Shown: piece by piece, positions 35,964 to 45,324 of the stretch | Layout of the letters: every line of letters starts with the position of its first letter | Numbering within the stretch: position 1 is the first letter of the stretch | The notes under the pieces: model-generated | What the model was told of the DNA's origin: nothing | The model's input: the letters and a program-made list of their open reading frames with translations, nothing else | The model's database searches: none | NCBI RefSeq assembly: GCF_035943795.1 | Contig: NZ_DASZBY010000147.1 | Location: 1-64,000 of the forward strand | Length of the DNA stretch: 64,000 bases | Reading direction: 5' to 3' | Source: Aliidongia sp035943795 | GTDB lineage: Bacteria; Pseudomonadota; Alphaproteobacteria; ATCC43930; CGMCC-115725 | Position numbers and translations under genes: made by a program

Positions 35964-37235
35964 ATGACCGGCGATCTCCTCATCCATGAACTCGGCCCCA
36001 AAGGCGACGGCGTGCACCGGTCGCGGGGCGGCACCGTCTATGTCGACCGCGCCCTGCCGGGCGACCGGATCCAGGCCGCGATCCGTCGCGATGACGATGG
36101 TGTCCTGCGCGGCGACCTGCTCAAAATCATCAAAGCCTCGCCTCATCGCGTCAGGGCGCCATGCCCGAATTATGACGTCTGCGGCGGCTGCACCCTGCAG
36201 CACGCCAAGGATGAATTCTATCGACGCTGGAAAGTCGACATCGTCCGCGATGCCCTGCGCAATAAGGGTTTGAAGCCGAGGGTCTGGCGCGATCCGGTTT
36301 TCCTGCCCGCAGGCGACCGGCGCCGCGCCACCTTCACCGCCTTGAGGAAAAACGACCTCGTCATCCTGGGTCACTACCGGCGCCGGGCGCATCATGTGAC
36401 GGACATCGCCTCCTGCCTCGTCGCCGATCCGGCGGTCATGGACATGCGCGACCGGCTGACGGCCCTGCTCGCGAGAATCCTGCAGGACGGTAAGCCCGCT
36501 GCGGCCTTCATCCAGGCGGTAAACGGTCAGTTCGATATCGTCATCACAGGCCCCGTCGGCAAGACGGGCAAGCCCGATCAGGAGACGCGCAAGGCCATCG
36601 GCCAGCTTGCCCGGGACGCGAGCGTCAACCGCATTTCCTGGCGCGCCCATCTGGACGATACCGCCGAAATCATCAGCGAGATCAGCCCGCCGCGCGCCCA
36701 TTTCGGCGATCTCGACGTCATCCTGCCGCCGCTCGCATTTCTGCAGCCGACGCAGGCCGGAGAGAATGCGCTGGTCGGTGCCGTCATGGAACTGCTGCCG
36801 CCAACCGGAAAATTCGCTGATCTGTTTTCCGGCTGCGGCACCTTCACCGGTCCGATGCTGGAACGCGGCGCGGTCGACGCCTATGAAAGCGTCGGCTCCG
36901 CCGTCCGCGCCCTCGATAAGGCGAAAGGCAGCAGGCCGCTGAAGGCTTTACGGCGAGATCTCTTCCTCAATCCGCTGCGCCGCGACGAAGCCAACCGTTA
37001 CGACGCCATCGTCTTCGACCCGCCGCGCGCCGGAGCGCAGGCGCAGGTCAGAATGCTGGCTTCCAGCAGGGCGCCGATCCTCGTCGGCGTTTCCTGCAAT
37101 CCCGCCACCTTCGCCCGCGATGCCCGCATCCTGGTCGACGGTGGCTATCGGCTGGACAGCGTCCGCGTCGTCGACCAATTCACCTGGTCTCACCACGTCG
37201 AACTCGTGGCCGCTTTTACCAAGCGATCCAGGTGA
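35964..37235 (+). CDS. Fe-S cluster-containing class I SAM-dependent RNA uridine methyltransferase (RumA/RlmD-like)
   Basis: 423 residues. An N-terminal TRAM-like domain (about 1-58) is followed by [4Fe-4S] ligands Cys67, Cys73, Cys76 and Cys151. The methyltransferase domain has LFSGCGTF (SAM), DPPRAG and the catalytic VSCNPATFARD. Such enzymes place 5-methyluridine in 23S rRNA or tRNA. The product is COG2265-like, and which RNA it modifies cannot be told. It is flanked by other accessory genes, and base usage looks slightly less GC-rich than in the surroundings. The ATG at 35964 has a weak ribosome-binding site. Confidence 0.88.
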   Translation: MTGDLLIHELGPKGDGVHRSRGGTVYVDRALPGDRIQAAIRRDDDGVLRGDLLKIIKASPHRVRAPCPNYDVCGGCTLQHAKDEFYRRWKVDIVRDALRNKGLKPRVWRDPVFLPAGDRRRATFTALRKNDLVILGHYRRRAHHVTDIASCLVADPAVMDMRDRLTALLARILQDGKPAAAFIQAVNGQFDIVITGPVGKTGKPDQETRKAIGQLARDASVNRISWRAHLDDTAEIISEISPPRAHFGDLDVILPPLAFLQPTQAGENALVGAVMELLPPTGKFADLFSGCGTFTGPMLERGAVDAYESVGSAVRALDKAKGSRPLKALRRDLFLNPLRRDEANRYDAIVFDPPRAGAQAQVRMLASSRAPILVGVSCNPATFARDARILVDGGYRLDSVRVVDQFTWSHHVELVAAFTKRSR

Positions 37236-37248
37236 AGCGCCCGTCCGA

Positions 37249-38151
37249 CTACGGACGCTCGTAGGCGATGATCGGGGTCACGAGCCGGCCGATGTCCGAA
37301 ATCTCGCACACCACCTCGTCACCGGCCTTCAGGTAGCGCGGCGGATCCATGGCATAGCCGACGCCGGAAGGTGTGCCGGTCGCGATGATGTCGCCGGGCT
37401 CGAGCGTCAGGCCGGCCGACAGCGAGGCGATGATGGTCGGGATCGGGAAGATCATCTGGCCGACCAGGGCGCGCTGGCGTGGCTCGCCATTAACCGTCAG
37501 CGACAGTTCGAGCGCGCTCGGATCGGCGATCTCGTCCCGGGTGACGACGAATGGACCCATCGGGCAGGATCGATCGAGCCCCTTGCCCTTGAACCATTGA
37601 TCGTGGCGGCGCTGCAAATCGCGCGCGGTGATGTCGTTCAGGATCGTAAAGCCGAAAACATGGTTCCAGGCGCGGTCGGCTGGAATGTCGCGCCCGGCCT
37701 TGCCGATGATCAGCGCTAACTCGACCTCGTAGTCGATCTTGGCGCTCACCGACGGGTCGACCGCGAAAGGCTCGCCGGGGCCGATTACCGCCGTCGGCGG
37801 CTTTGTGAAGAATTGCGGTGCTTCCGGCAATTTTGTTTCCGTGCCCCGCGCGCGGTAGCCCTCCGCCACATGGTCGAGGTAGTTCCGGCCGACGCAGAAC
37901 ACATTCTTGCCCGGGCGCGGGATCGGCGCGGTCAGGCGTACGGCCGAGAGCGGCAGCGATAGGCTGGACTGGGCCAGCAGATCGCGAACGACGGCCAGGG
38001 CCGGCGCGCCAGCAGCGATCAGGCCAGAGAGATCCGCGGGCAGGGAGAGCCCGGCCTTCCGCGCCGCCGCCGGCAGATCGAGAATGCGGTCTTCCGTTAC
38101 GAAGACTCCGTAGCCGATTTTTTCATCATGGACGAAACTGGCGAAGCGCAT
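37249..38151 (-). CDS. Fumarylacetoacetate hydrolase family protein
   Basis: 300 residues from the ATG at 38151, chosen for GGGAGA 7 nt upstream. The FAH fold signatures are VFCVGRNYLDHVAE, the metal-binding DYEVELALIIGKAGRDI, GFTILNDITARDLQ and ATGTPSGVG. Members hydrolyse or decarboxylate acyl-pyruvates and related oxo-acids with Mg2+. It is convergent with the RNA methyltransferase gene (13 bp apart). Specific substrate unknown. Confidence 0.9.
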   Translation of the reverse strand: MRFASFVHDEKIGYGVFVTEDRILDLPAAARKAGLSLPADLSGLIAAGAPALAVVRDLLAQSSLSLPLSAVRLTAPIPRPGKNVFCVGRNYLDHVAEGYRARGTETKLPEAPQFFTKPPTAVIGPGEPFAVDPSVSAKIDYEVELALIIGKAGRDIPADRAWNHVFGFTILNDITARDLQRRHDQWFKGKGLDRSCPMGPFVVTRDEIADPSALELSLTVNGEPRQRALVGQMIFPIPTIIASLSAGLTLEPGDIIATGTPSGVGYAMDPPRYLKAGDEVVCEISDIGRLVTPIIAYERP

Positions 38152-38285
38152 TCCAATTCTCCCGAAAGCTGCCACGCAGCTACTACGATCGATAAAAATC
38201 GCTCCGGCAAGATCGAAGCCGACGACGGGTTCTGGCTGGCCGTTTTATCGGCCAGCGCCAGGAAATCGGACGTCCGGAAATTGGC

Positions 38286-38319
38286 AAAAAAAATGGCAAG
38301 GGCCAAAGCCTCTTGCCAT
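38286..38319 (-). terminator. Rho-independent terminator for the Old Yellow Enzyme gene
   Basis: Read on the minus strand, GGCAAG and CTTGCC arms (with an inner GG/CC extension) are followed by ATTTTTTTT. It lies about 255 bp downstream of the stop of the flavin oxidoreductase at 38576-39703, implying a long 3' untranslated region. Confidence 0.75.
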
Positions 38320-38324
38320 TATGC

Positions 38325-38350
38325 TCTGCCTTTGGGCAGAATTATTTTTG
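38325..38350 (+). terminator. Rho-independent terminator-like hairpin, + strand
   Basis: TCTGCC (38325-38330), loop TTTG and GGCAGA (38335-38340) are followed by ATTATTTTTG. No annotated + strand gene ends here, so the transcript it would stop is unknown. Confidence 0.6.
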
Positions 38351-38401
38351 TAGCTGCGCTCGGTTCATGCCGGGTGCTAGCTGCGGTTCCTCCCTAAACT
38401 C

Positions 38402-38436
38402 AGGCCTGCATCAGCGATGATGTGGGCCTTCTTTTT
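38402..38436 (+). terminator. Second + strand terminator-like hairpin
   Basis: AGGCC and GGCCT arms with an inner CATCA/TGATG stem are followed by TCTTTTTC. Again no clear + strand gene feeds into it, which together with the hairpin at 38325 suggests a short unannotated + strand transcript. Confidence 0.6.
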
Positions 38437-38575
38437 CGCCACCGGACTGTACGAATATTCGGCAGACCCGTCACGCAGTTTTTGCCGGATTGCGGGGAAA
38501 ATCGCGTGATACGATGACAGCGACGCAATCGGCTGCACAAAATAAATGCAACCGATTGGTCCCGTGACAAATGCC

Positions 38576-39703
38576 TCAGTCGTGGGCTGCCGTTGCTGCG
38601 TGCGCGAGGCCGAATCCGGGCCAGAGGGCCGGTGTACCGCGCTCGTACTGCGGCGGATAGGCGAGCTTGGCGCCGAGCGTCGCTGCTGCGTGCCACGGCC
38701 AGCGTGGATCGTCGATCACGGCGCGGGCCAACGCCACCATATCGGCGTCCTGGTCTTCGATCACCCGGTTCGCATGCTCGGCTTTCACGATCATCCCGAC
38801 GGCGCGGGTGACGATACCGGTTTCGGCCCGGAACTGCCGGGCGAGGGGAACCTGATAGCCTGCGCCGACCGGAATGCGCGGCCGGCCGATGCCGCCGCTC
38901 GAGATGCAGACGAAATCGACGCCCCGGGATTTCAGCTCATGGCCGAATGCGATCGTGTCGGCGATGGTCAGCCCGCCTTCCAGCCAGTCGGTTGCGGAAA
39001 CCCGGACGCCCAGCGGCCTGTCGGCCGGCCAGACCGCTCGGACGGCATCGAACACTTCCAACGGAAAGCGCATGCGGTTCTCGCGACTGCCGCCATACCC
39101 GTCGGTCCGCTGGTTCGACAGCGGCGACAGGAATGTATGCAGCAGATAGCCGTGTGCGCCGTGCAGTTCGAGCAGATCGATACCGATGCGCAAGGCTCGT
39201 TGCGCGGTCGCAACGAAGGCGTTCTTGACCCGGTCGAGGCCGGCTTCGTCGAGTTCCTCGGGGATCTGCCAGCCTTCGAGGTGGGGTAGGGGCGAGGCGC
39301 CGGACGGTTGCCAAGCGCCCTCGTCGGCGGCAAGCGGTCCCCCGCCGCGCCAGGGCACGTGGGAGGCCGCCTTGCGGCCGGCGTGGGCCAACTGCACGCC
39401 GATCGGCGTCGAGGCGAACTGCCGGATGCCGGCGATGGTGCGGCCGAGCGCTTCCTCGGCCTGGTCGTCATAGAGGCCGAGACAGCCGGGCGTGATGCGC
39501 CCCTGCGGCTCGACCGCCGTCGCCTCGGTCATGACCAGGCCGGCGCCGCTGAGCGCCAGGCTGCCGAGCTGTTGGAGATGCCAGGCCTGGGCGACGCCGT
39601 CGAGCGCGCTGTACTGGCACATGGGGGCGATCGCGATGCGGTTGGCCAGGTCGAGGCCGCGCAGCGCGATCGGGCGGAACAGGGCGGGGGTGGGTTCTGT
39701 CAT
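38576..39703 (-). CDS. NADH:flavin oxidoreductase, Old Yellow Enzyme family (YqjM-like)
   Basis: 375 residues. FMN-binding and active-site signatures are RIAIAPMCQYSA with the Cys typical of the thermophilic-like (YqjM) subgroup, GVQLAHAGRKA, the ELHGAHGYLLHTFLSPLSN His pair and NQRTDGYGGSRENR. It likely reduces activated C=C bonds with NAD(P)H. It is transcribed opposite to lolC, which starts 166 bp away. The ribosome-binding site is weak. Confidence 0.93.
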   Translation of the reverse strand: MTEPTPALFRPIALRGLDLANRIAIAPMCQYSALDGVAQAWHLQQLGSLALSGAGLVMTEATAVEPQGRITPGCLGLYDDQAEEALGRTIAGIRQFASTPIGVQLAHAGRKAASHVPWRGGGPLAADEGAWQPSGASPLPHLEGWQIPEELDEAGLDRVKNAFVATAQRALRIGIDLLELHGAHGYLLHTFLSPLSNQRTDGYGGSRENRMRFPLEVFDAVRAVWPADRPLGVRVSATDWLEGGLTIADTIAFGHELKSRGVDFVCISSGGIGRPRIPVGAGYQVPLARQFRAETGIVTRAVGMIVKAEHANRVIEDQDADMVALARAVIDDPRWPWHAAATLGAKLAYPPQYERGTPALWPGFGLAHAATAAHD

Positions 39704-39869
39704 GGCCCGGTTAAGATGGGTCAGGCGTCGGCGGTGGGCAAGGTGTCACGGCGCGAACCGGGCCCATGGACAGGCCGGAGCGCCATCGCCTACAGTCCCG
39801 CCACATTTCGCCGGATACTCGCGTTCCGATCCGGCTTCCCACCGATTCCCCATAGAGTTCGATCCGACC

Positions 39870-41114
39870 ATGATCTTCGGCACGTTCGAGCGGATGATTG
39901 CCTTCCGCTATTTGAGAGCCAGGCGTCAGGAAGGCTTCATTTCGGTCATCGCGGGCTTCTCGCTGCTCGGCATCGCGCTGGGCGTCGCGACCTTGATCAT
40001 CGTCATGTCCGTCATGAACGGGTTCCGCCAGGAATTCCTCAACAAGATCCTGGGCGTGAACGGCCATCTGAACGTCTATGGAGCATCGGGCAGCCTCGGC
40101 AACTACGACGTGATGACCGGCAAGATCGCGCTGCTGCCCGGCGTTGTGGCAGTGCATCCGCTGGTCGAGGGCCAGGTGCTGGTGTCGTCGAGCGGCCATG
40201 CCATCGGCGCGCTCGTCCGCGGCGAGAAGCTCGCAGACCTGAAGAGCCAGCCGCTGATCGCCAACCACCTCGTGGCCGGATCGCTCGACGCGCTCGACGA
40301 CGAGTCGATCATGATCGGCGATGGGCTGGCCCGGAACATGGGCGTGCGGCTCGGCGACTCGCTGTCGCTGTTGTCGCCCGACGGCAACCCGACCGCGTTC
40401 GGCACCACGCCGCGGGTCAAGACCTATAAGATCGCCGCGATCTTCAACGTCGGCGAATACCACTACGACGGCAGCTTCGTGTTCATGCCGCTCGCCTCGG
40501 CGCAGCTGTTCTTCAAGGTGCCTAACGCCGCGACCTCGCTCGAGGTCTTCGTCAAGGATCCGGACAATATCGGCCCGATCAGCCAGCAGGTCCGCCAGGC
40601 GACCGGCCCGACCGCGCGCGTGCTGGATTGGACCCAGTCGCAATCGGCCTATTTCAATGCGATCGAGACCGAGCGGAACGTGATGTTCCTGATCCTGACC
40701 CTGATCATCGTGGTCGCGGCCTTCAACATCATCTCCAGCATGATCATGCTGGTGAAGGACAAGACGAAGGACATCGCCATCCTGCGTACCATGGGGGCGA
40801 CCCAGGGCATGATCCTGCGCATCTTCTTCCTGGCCGGCGCCTCGGTCGGCGTCGTCGGCACGATCCTGGGCTTCGGGCTGGGCCTCGCCTTCGCGGAAAA
40901 CATCGAATCGATTCGCCAGTTGCTGCAGCGCTTCACCGGAACCGACCTGTTCAACAACGAGATCTATTTCCTCTCGACCCTGCCGGCCAAGGTCGAGCCG
41001 GACGAGGTCATTACCGTCGTCGCCATGGCCTTCGCGCTGTCCTTCCTCGCGACCATCTATCCATCCTGGCGGGCGGCACGGCTCGATCCGGTCGAGGCGC
41101 TGCGCTATGAGTGA
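39870..41114 (+). CDS. lolC: Lipoprotein-releasing ABC transporter permease (LolC/E type)
   Basis: 414 residues from the ATG at 39870. An N-terminal helix (about 25-50, FISVIAGFSLLGIALGVATL), a large periplasmic domain, and three C-terminal helices of the FtsX fold, beginning NVMFLILTLIIVVAAFNIIS. It extracts lipoproteins from the inner membrane for transfer to LolA. With a single permease gene and lolD, the complex is probably a homodimer-type Lol exporter; assignment to LolC rather than LolE is conventional. It overlaps lolD by 8 nt. Confidence 0.92.
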   Translation: MIFGTFERMIAFRYLRARRQEGFISVIAGFSLLGIALGVATLIIVMSVMNGFRQEFLNKILGVNGHLNVYGASGSLGNYDVMTGKIALLPGVVAVHPLVEGQVLVSSSGHAIGALVRGEKLADLKSQPLIANHLVAGSLDALDDESIMIGDGLARNMGVRLGDSLSLLSPDGNPTAFGTTPRVKTYKIAAIFNVGEYHYDGSFVFMPLASAQLFFKVPNAATSLEVFVKDPDNIGPISQQVRQATGPTARVLDWTQSQSAYFNAIETERNVMFLILTLIIVVAAFNIISSMIMLVKDKTKDIAILRTMGATQGMILRIFFLAGASVGVVGTILGFGLGLAFAENIESIRQLLQRFTGTDLFNNEIYFLSTLPAKVEPDEVITVVAMAFALSFLATIYPSWRAARLDPVEALRYE

Positions 41115-41793
41115 CACCGCCGCCCTGCATCTGGTCGATATCCAGCGCACCTATCACCAGGCAGGTGAGCCGCTGCCGGTGCTACGGGGCGCCTCCCTCA
41201 CCCTGCACCCGGGCGAGCTGGTGGCCCTGGTCGGCCCGTCCGGCGCCGGCAAGTCGACCCTGCTCCATGTGGCGGGCCTGCTGGAACGTCCCGATGGCGG
41301 CCAAGTCATGGTCGGGGGCCGCGACTGCGGCCGCATGGCCGACGGCGAGCGCACGGCGATGCGCCGGACGACGATCGGTTTCGTCTATCAGTTCCATCAC
41401 CTGCTGCCGGAATTCACCGCGGTGGAGAACGTGATGCTGCCGCAGATGATCGCCGGCCTGTCGAAGAGCGAGGCGCGCACGCGGGCGCTCGAACTGCTGT
41501 CGATGGTCGGCCTCGCCAAGCGGGCGAGCCATCGCCCGGCGAAGCTGTCGGGCGGCGAGCAGCAGCGCGTCGCCATCGTGCGGGCGCTGGCCAATGCGCC
41601 GCGCGTCCTGATCGGCGACGAGCCGACCGGCAACCTGGACCAGCACACGGCCGACGACGTGATGAATGCCCTGATCTCGATCGTGCGCAATGTCGGCCTC
41701 GGCGCGCTGATCGCGACCCACAACGTCGAGCTGGCGCGCCGGATGGATCGGATCGTAACCTTGGAAGACGGCGTCCTGGTCGAGCGGAGCTGA
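41107..41793 (+). CDS. lolD: Lipoprotein-releasing ABC transporter ATP-binding protein
   Basis: 228 residues. Walker A is GPSGAGKST, the signature is LSGGEQQRVAI and Walker B is VLIGDEPTGNLD. The FVYQFHHLLPEFTAVENVMLP Q-loop stretch is typical of LolD. It powers lipoprotein release with the permease encoded upstream; the start lies inside lolC. Confidence 0.95.
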   Translation: MSDTAALHLVDIQRTYHQAGEPLPVLRGASLTLHPGELVALVGPSGAGKSTLLHVAGLLERPDGGQVMVGGRDCGRMADGERTAMRRTTIGFVYQFHHLLPEFTAVENVMLPQMIAGLSKSEARTRALELLSMVGLAKRASHRPAKLSGGEQQRVAIVRALANAPRVLIGDEPTGNLDQHTADDVMNALISIVRNVGLGALIATHNVELARRMDRIVTLEDGVLVERS

Positions 41794-41797
41794 CGGC

Positions 41798-44700
41798 ATG
41801 GCGCATGCGGATTTCGTCCATCTGCGGGTCCACTCCGCCTATTCGCTGTCCGCGGGCGCCATCAAGATCAAGGAGCTCTATGGGCTCTGCAAGAAGCAGG
41901 AGATGCCGGCGGTCGCGGTGACCGATGCCGGCAACCTGTTCGGCGCGCTCGAATTCTCGGTCACGCTTTCGGGCGAAGGCATCCAGCCGATCATCGGCTG
42001 CGAGCTGGGCATCCGCGCGCCGCTGCAGGAGCAGGGACGGCAGAACAAGGGGCCGCCCGAGCCGGAGCCGGTCGTGCTGCTGTGCCAGAACGAGCGCGGC
42101 TATCGCAACCTGATCGAGCTGGTCTCGAAATCCTTCATGGAGACCGACGGTGCCGAGACGCCGCAGATCTCCATGGACGACCTGGCGGGCCTGAGCGGCG
42201 ATCTGCTGTGTCTGACCGGCGGTCCCGGCGGTCCCGTCGGCAAGCGCCTGCTGGAAGGCAACGCGTTCGCCGCCAAGGAGACCCTGGCGCGTCTGGCGCA
42301 GGCCTTTCCGAACCGGCTCTACGTCGAGCTGATGCGCCACGGCATGGCCGAGGAAGATCGTATCGAGGGCGCGTTGGTCGATCTCGCCTATGCCCAGAAC
42401 ATTCCGCTGGTCGCGACCAACAACGTGTACTTCGCCCAGCGCGATTTCTACGAAGCGCACGACGTGCTGCTGTGCATCGCCGAAGGTGTCACGGTCAACG
42501 TGACCGAGCGCCGGCGGCTGACGCCGGAGCATCATTTCAAATCCGCCGCCGAGATGCGCCAGCTGTTCGTCGACCTGCCCGAGGCCTGCGACAATACGCT
42601 GGTCATTGCCCGGCGCTGCGCCTTCTGGGTCAAGAAGATCAAGCCGATCCTGCCGCCGTTCCCGACCGTGTCCGGGCGCGACGAGGTCGCCGAGCTGCGT
42701 GCCATGTCGCACGAGGGGCTGACCGAGCGGCTAAACCTGCAGGTCTTCCCGGTCCAGCCGCCGGACGCCGACCGGGTCGCGATCGAGAAGAAGTACCGCG
42801 ACCGGCTCGACTACGAGCTGGGCGTCATCGAGAGCATGGGGTATCCGGGCTATTTCCTGATCGTCGCCGACTTCATCCAATGGGGAAAGAAGCACGGGAT
42901 TCCCGTGGGGCCCGGTCGCGGCTCGGGCGCCAGCTCGGTCGTCGCCTGGGCGCTGACCATCACCGACATCGATCCGATCAAGTTCGGCCTGTTCTTCGAG
43001 CGTTTCCTCAATCCCGAACGCGTCTCGATGCCCGACTTCGACGTGGATTTCTGCCAGGACCGACGGGACGAGGTCATCCGCTACGTCCAGCAGAAATACG
43101 GCCGCGACCGGGTCGCGCAGATCATCACCTTCGGTAAGCTGCAAGCGCGCGCCGTGCTGCGCGACGTCGGCCGCGTGCTGCAGATGCCCTATGGCCAGGT
43201 CGACAAGATCAGCAAGCTGGTGCCGAACAATCCGGCAGCACCCGTCACCCTGCAGCAGGCGCTCGACGGTGACGAACAACTGCGCGCGATGCGCGACAAT
43301 GACGAGAGCGTCGGCCGTCTGATCGGCCTCGCGATCCGGCTCGAGGGGCTCTATCGCCACGCGTCGACCCATGCGGCCGGCGTGGTGATCGCCGACCGGC
43401 CGCTCAACAAGCTGCTGGCGCTCTATCGCGACCCGCGCTCGGACATGCCGGTCACCCAGTTCAACATGAAATATGTCGAGGACGCCGGCCTCGTCAAATT
43501 CGACTTCCTGGGCCTGAAGACGCTGACCGTGATCGATCGCGCGGTCCGGCTGGTCAACCAGCGCGGTACGCCGCTCGAGGTGCTGACCATGCCGCTCGAC
43601 GACCAGAAGAGCTTCGAAATGTTGACGCGCGGCGAGACGGTCGGCGTGTTTCAGTTCGAAGGCGCCGGCATGCGCGACCTGTTGAAGAAGCTGCGGCCGA
43701 ACAAGTTCGAGGACCTGATCGCGGTTGTGTCGCTCTATCGGCCGGGCCCTATGGATTCGATCCCCGAATATATCGCGGTCAAGCATGGGCTCCAGGCAGC
43801 CAATTACATGGACCCGGCGATCCAGCACATCCTGGAGGAAACCTACGGCGTCATGACCTATCAGGAACAGGTCATGCAAATCGCCCAGGTGCTGGGCGGC
43901 TATACATTGGGCGGGGCCGACCTGCTGCGCCGCGCCATGGGCAAGAAGATCAAGGCCGAGATGGATGCGCAGCGCAAGCTGTTCCAGGATGGTGCGGCCA
44001 AGAACGGCGTCGATGCGGCGACCGCCGAACTGATCTTCGACAAGATGGCGAAATTCGCCGGTTACGGCTTCAACAAGGGCCATGCGGCGCCCTATGCACT
44101 GATCGCCTACCAGACCGCCTATCTCAAGGCGAACCATCCGGTGGAGTTGATGGCCGCGTCGATGACGCTCGACCTCGGAAACACCGACAAGCTGAACGTG
44201 TTCCGCCAGGAACTGCAGCGCATGGGCGTCAAGCTGCTGCCGCCGGACATCAACCGCTCCCAGGTCGATTTCTCGGTCGAGGGCACCGGCGAGGATGCCG
44301 CGATCCGCTATGCGTTGGCCGCGGTCAAGGGGGTGGGTGCCCAGGCGATGACCGAGATCGTGGCCGAGCGCGAGCGCAAGGGACCGTTCCGGAGCCTGTT
44401 CGATTTCGCCGAGCGGCTCGATGCCAAGCAATTCAACAAACGGCAGTTCGAGAACCTGGCGAAGGCCGGCGCGTTCGACGAGTTGAACCCGAACCGCGCC
44501 CAGAGCTTCGCCGCCGCCGAACTGATCATGCGCCAGGCCGCGGCCGCGGCCGAGGAGCGGTCGACCAGCCAGCTCGGCTTTTTTGGGGGCGCCGGCGGCG
44601 TCACGCTGAAAAAGCCGCCGTTGCCGGCCGTGGCCGAGTGGCCGAGCATGGATCGGCTGCAGCAGGAATTCGAGGCGATCGGCTTCTATCTCTCGGCTCA

Positions 44701-45274
44701 TCCCTTGGACCCGTACGAGACGGCGCTGAAGCGCATCGGCGTCATCCCGTCGGGCAAGCTGGTTGCCCATCTGATGAGCGGCAAGCCGGGACGGGTGCGC
44801 CTCGCCGGCATCGTCGGCAGCCGCAAGGAACGCACCTCGGCCAAGGGTAACCGCTTCGCCTTCGTCAGCATGTCGGACCTGACCGGCATGTACGAGGTCA
44901 TGCTGTTCTCGGAGATCCTAGCGCAATCGCGGCCGTTGCTGGACAGCGGCCAGCCGCTGCTGATCACCTGCGATGCCAAGCTGGAAGAGGACAACGTCCG
45001 CCTGAACGGCCAGGCGATCGATACGCTCGACAATGCCGCCGCCGCGTCGTCGGCCGGCCTGCGCGTCGTGCTGCACGATCCGGGCGCGATCGAGCCGTTG
45101 AAGGCGCTGTTCCTGCGCGATATCGGCAAGGGCCGGAGCGGGCGGGTCAAGCTGGTCGTCCCGGCCGATCGGCGCGAGGTCGAAGTCACCCTGCCGGGCT
45201 TCTTCCCGATCGGCGGCCAGACCCGTGCTTCGGTCAAGGCGATCCCAGGTGTGGCCGATGTGAGCGATTTCTGA
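41798..45274 (+). CDS. dnaE: DNA polymerase III subunit alpha
   Basis: 1158 residues, full length. An N-terminal PHP domain (FVHLRVHSAYSLSAGAIKI) is followed by the polymerase core with catalytic Asp residues in MPDFDVDFCQDRRDEV, then MTYQEQVMQIAQVLGGYTLG and GYGFNKGHAAPYALIAYQTA. An HhH region and a C-terminal OB domain follow. It is the replicative polymerase. GGAG precedes the ATG, 4 bp after lolD. Confidence 0.97.
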   Translation: MAHADFVHLRVHSAYSLSAGAIKIKELYGLCKKQEMPAVAVTDAGNLFGALEFSVTLSGEGIQPIIGCELGIRAPLQEQGRQNKGPPEPEPVVLLCQNERGYRNLIELVSKSFMETDGAETPQISMDDLAGLSGDLLCLTGGPGGPVGKRLLEGNAFAAKETLARLAQAFPNRLYVELMRHGMAEEDRIEGALVDLAYAQNIPLVATNNVYFAQRDFYEAHDVLLCIAEGVTVNVTERRRLTPEHHFKSAAEMRQLFVDLPEACDNTLVIARRCAFWVKKIKPILPPFPTVSGRDEVAELRAMSHEGLTERLNLQVFPVQPPDADRVAIEKKYRDRLDYELGVIESMGYPGYFLIVADFIQWGKKHGIPVGPGRGSGASSVVAWALTITDIDPIKFGLFFERFLNPERVSMPDFDVDFCQDRRDEVIRYVQQKYGRDRVAQIITFGKLQARAVLRDVGRVLQMPYGQVDKISKLVPNNPAAPVTLQQALDGDEQLRAMRDNDESVGRLIGLAIRLEGLYRHASTHAAGVVIADRPLNKLLALYRDPRSDMPVTQFNMKYVEDAGLVKFDFLGLKTLTVIDRAVRLVNQRGTPLEVLTMPLDDQKSFEMLTRGETVGVFQFEGAGMRDLLKKLRPNKFEDLIAVVSLYRPGPMDSIPEYIAVKHGLQAANYMDPAIQHILEETYGVMTYQEQVMQIAQVLGGYTLGGADLLRRAMGKKIKAEMDAQRKLFQDGAAKNGVDAATAELIFDKMAKFAGYGFNKGHAAPYALIAYQTAYLKANHPVELMAASMTLDLGNTDKLNVFRQELQRMGVKLLPPDINRSQVDFSVEGTGEDAAIRYALAAVKGVGAQAMTEIVAERERKGPFRSLFDFAERLDAKQFNKRQFENLAKAGAFDELNPNRAQSFAAAELIMRQAAAAAEERSTSQLGFFGGAGGVTLKKPPLPAVAEWPSMDRLQQEFEAIGFYLSAHPLDPYETALKRIGVIPSGKLVAHLMSGKPGRVRLAGIVGSRKERTSAKGNRFAFVSMSDLTGMYEVMLFSEILAQSRPLLDSGQPLLITCDAKLEEDNVRLNGQAIDTLDNAAAASSAGLRVVLHDPGAIEPLKALFLRDIGKGRSGRVKLVVPADRREVEVTLPGFFPIGGQTRASVKAIPGVADVSDF

Positions 45275-45324
45275 TACTCGGGGGACCGTCGTTACAGTTT
45301 GCCATCGAGGGGCCGGGCTGCGGG

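Larger units (their letters stand above)
38152..38575. other. Hairpin-rich spacer between FAH-family and Old Yellow Enzyme genes
   Basis: 424 bases, AT-richer than the surroundings, with at least three strong hairpins (listed separately). A + strand frame of 89 codons (38128-38397) ends just before the last hairpin, but it has no motif and a T-run terminator falls inside it, so it is not called a gene. A small non-coding RNA is possible. Confidence 0.5.

Noticed and set aside
38128..38397. 89-codon + strand frame in the hairpin-rich spacer
   Set aside because: No motif, no ribosome-binding site, starts inside the divergent FAH-family gene, and contains a T-run terminator internally. A non-coding transcript is more likely.
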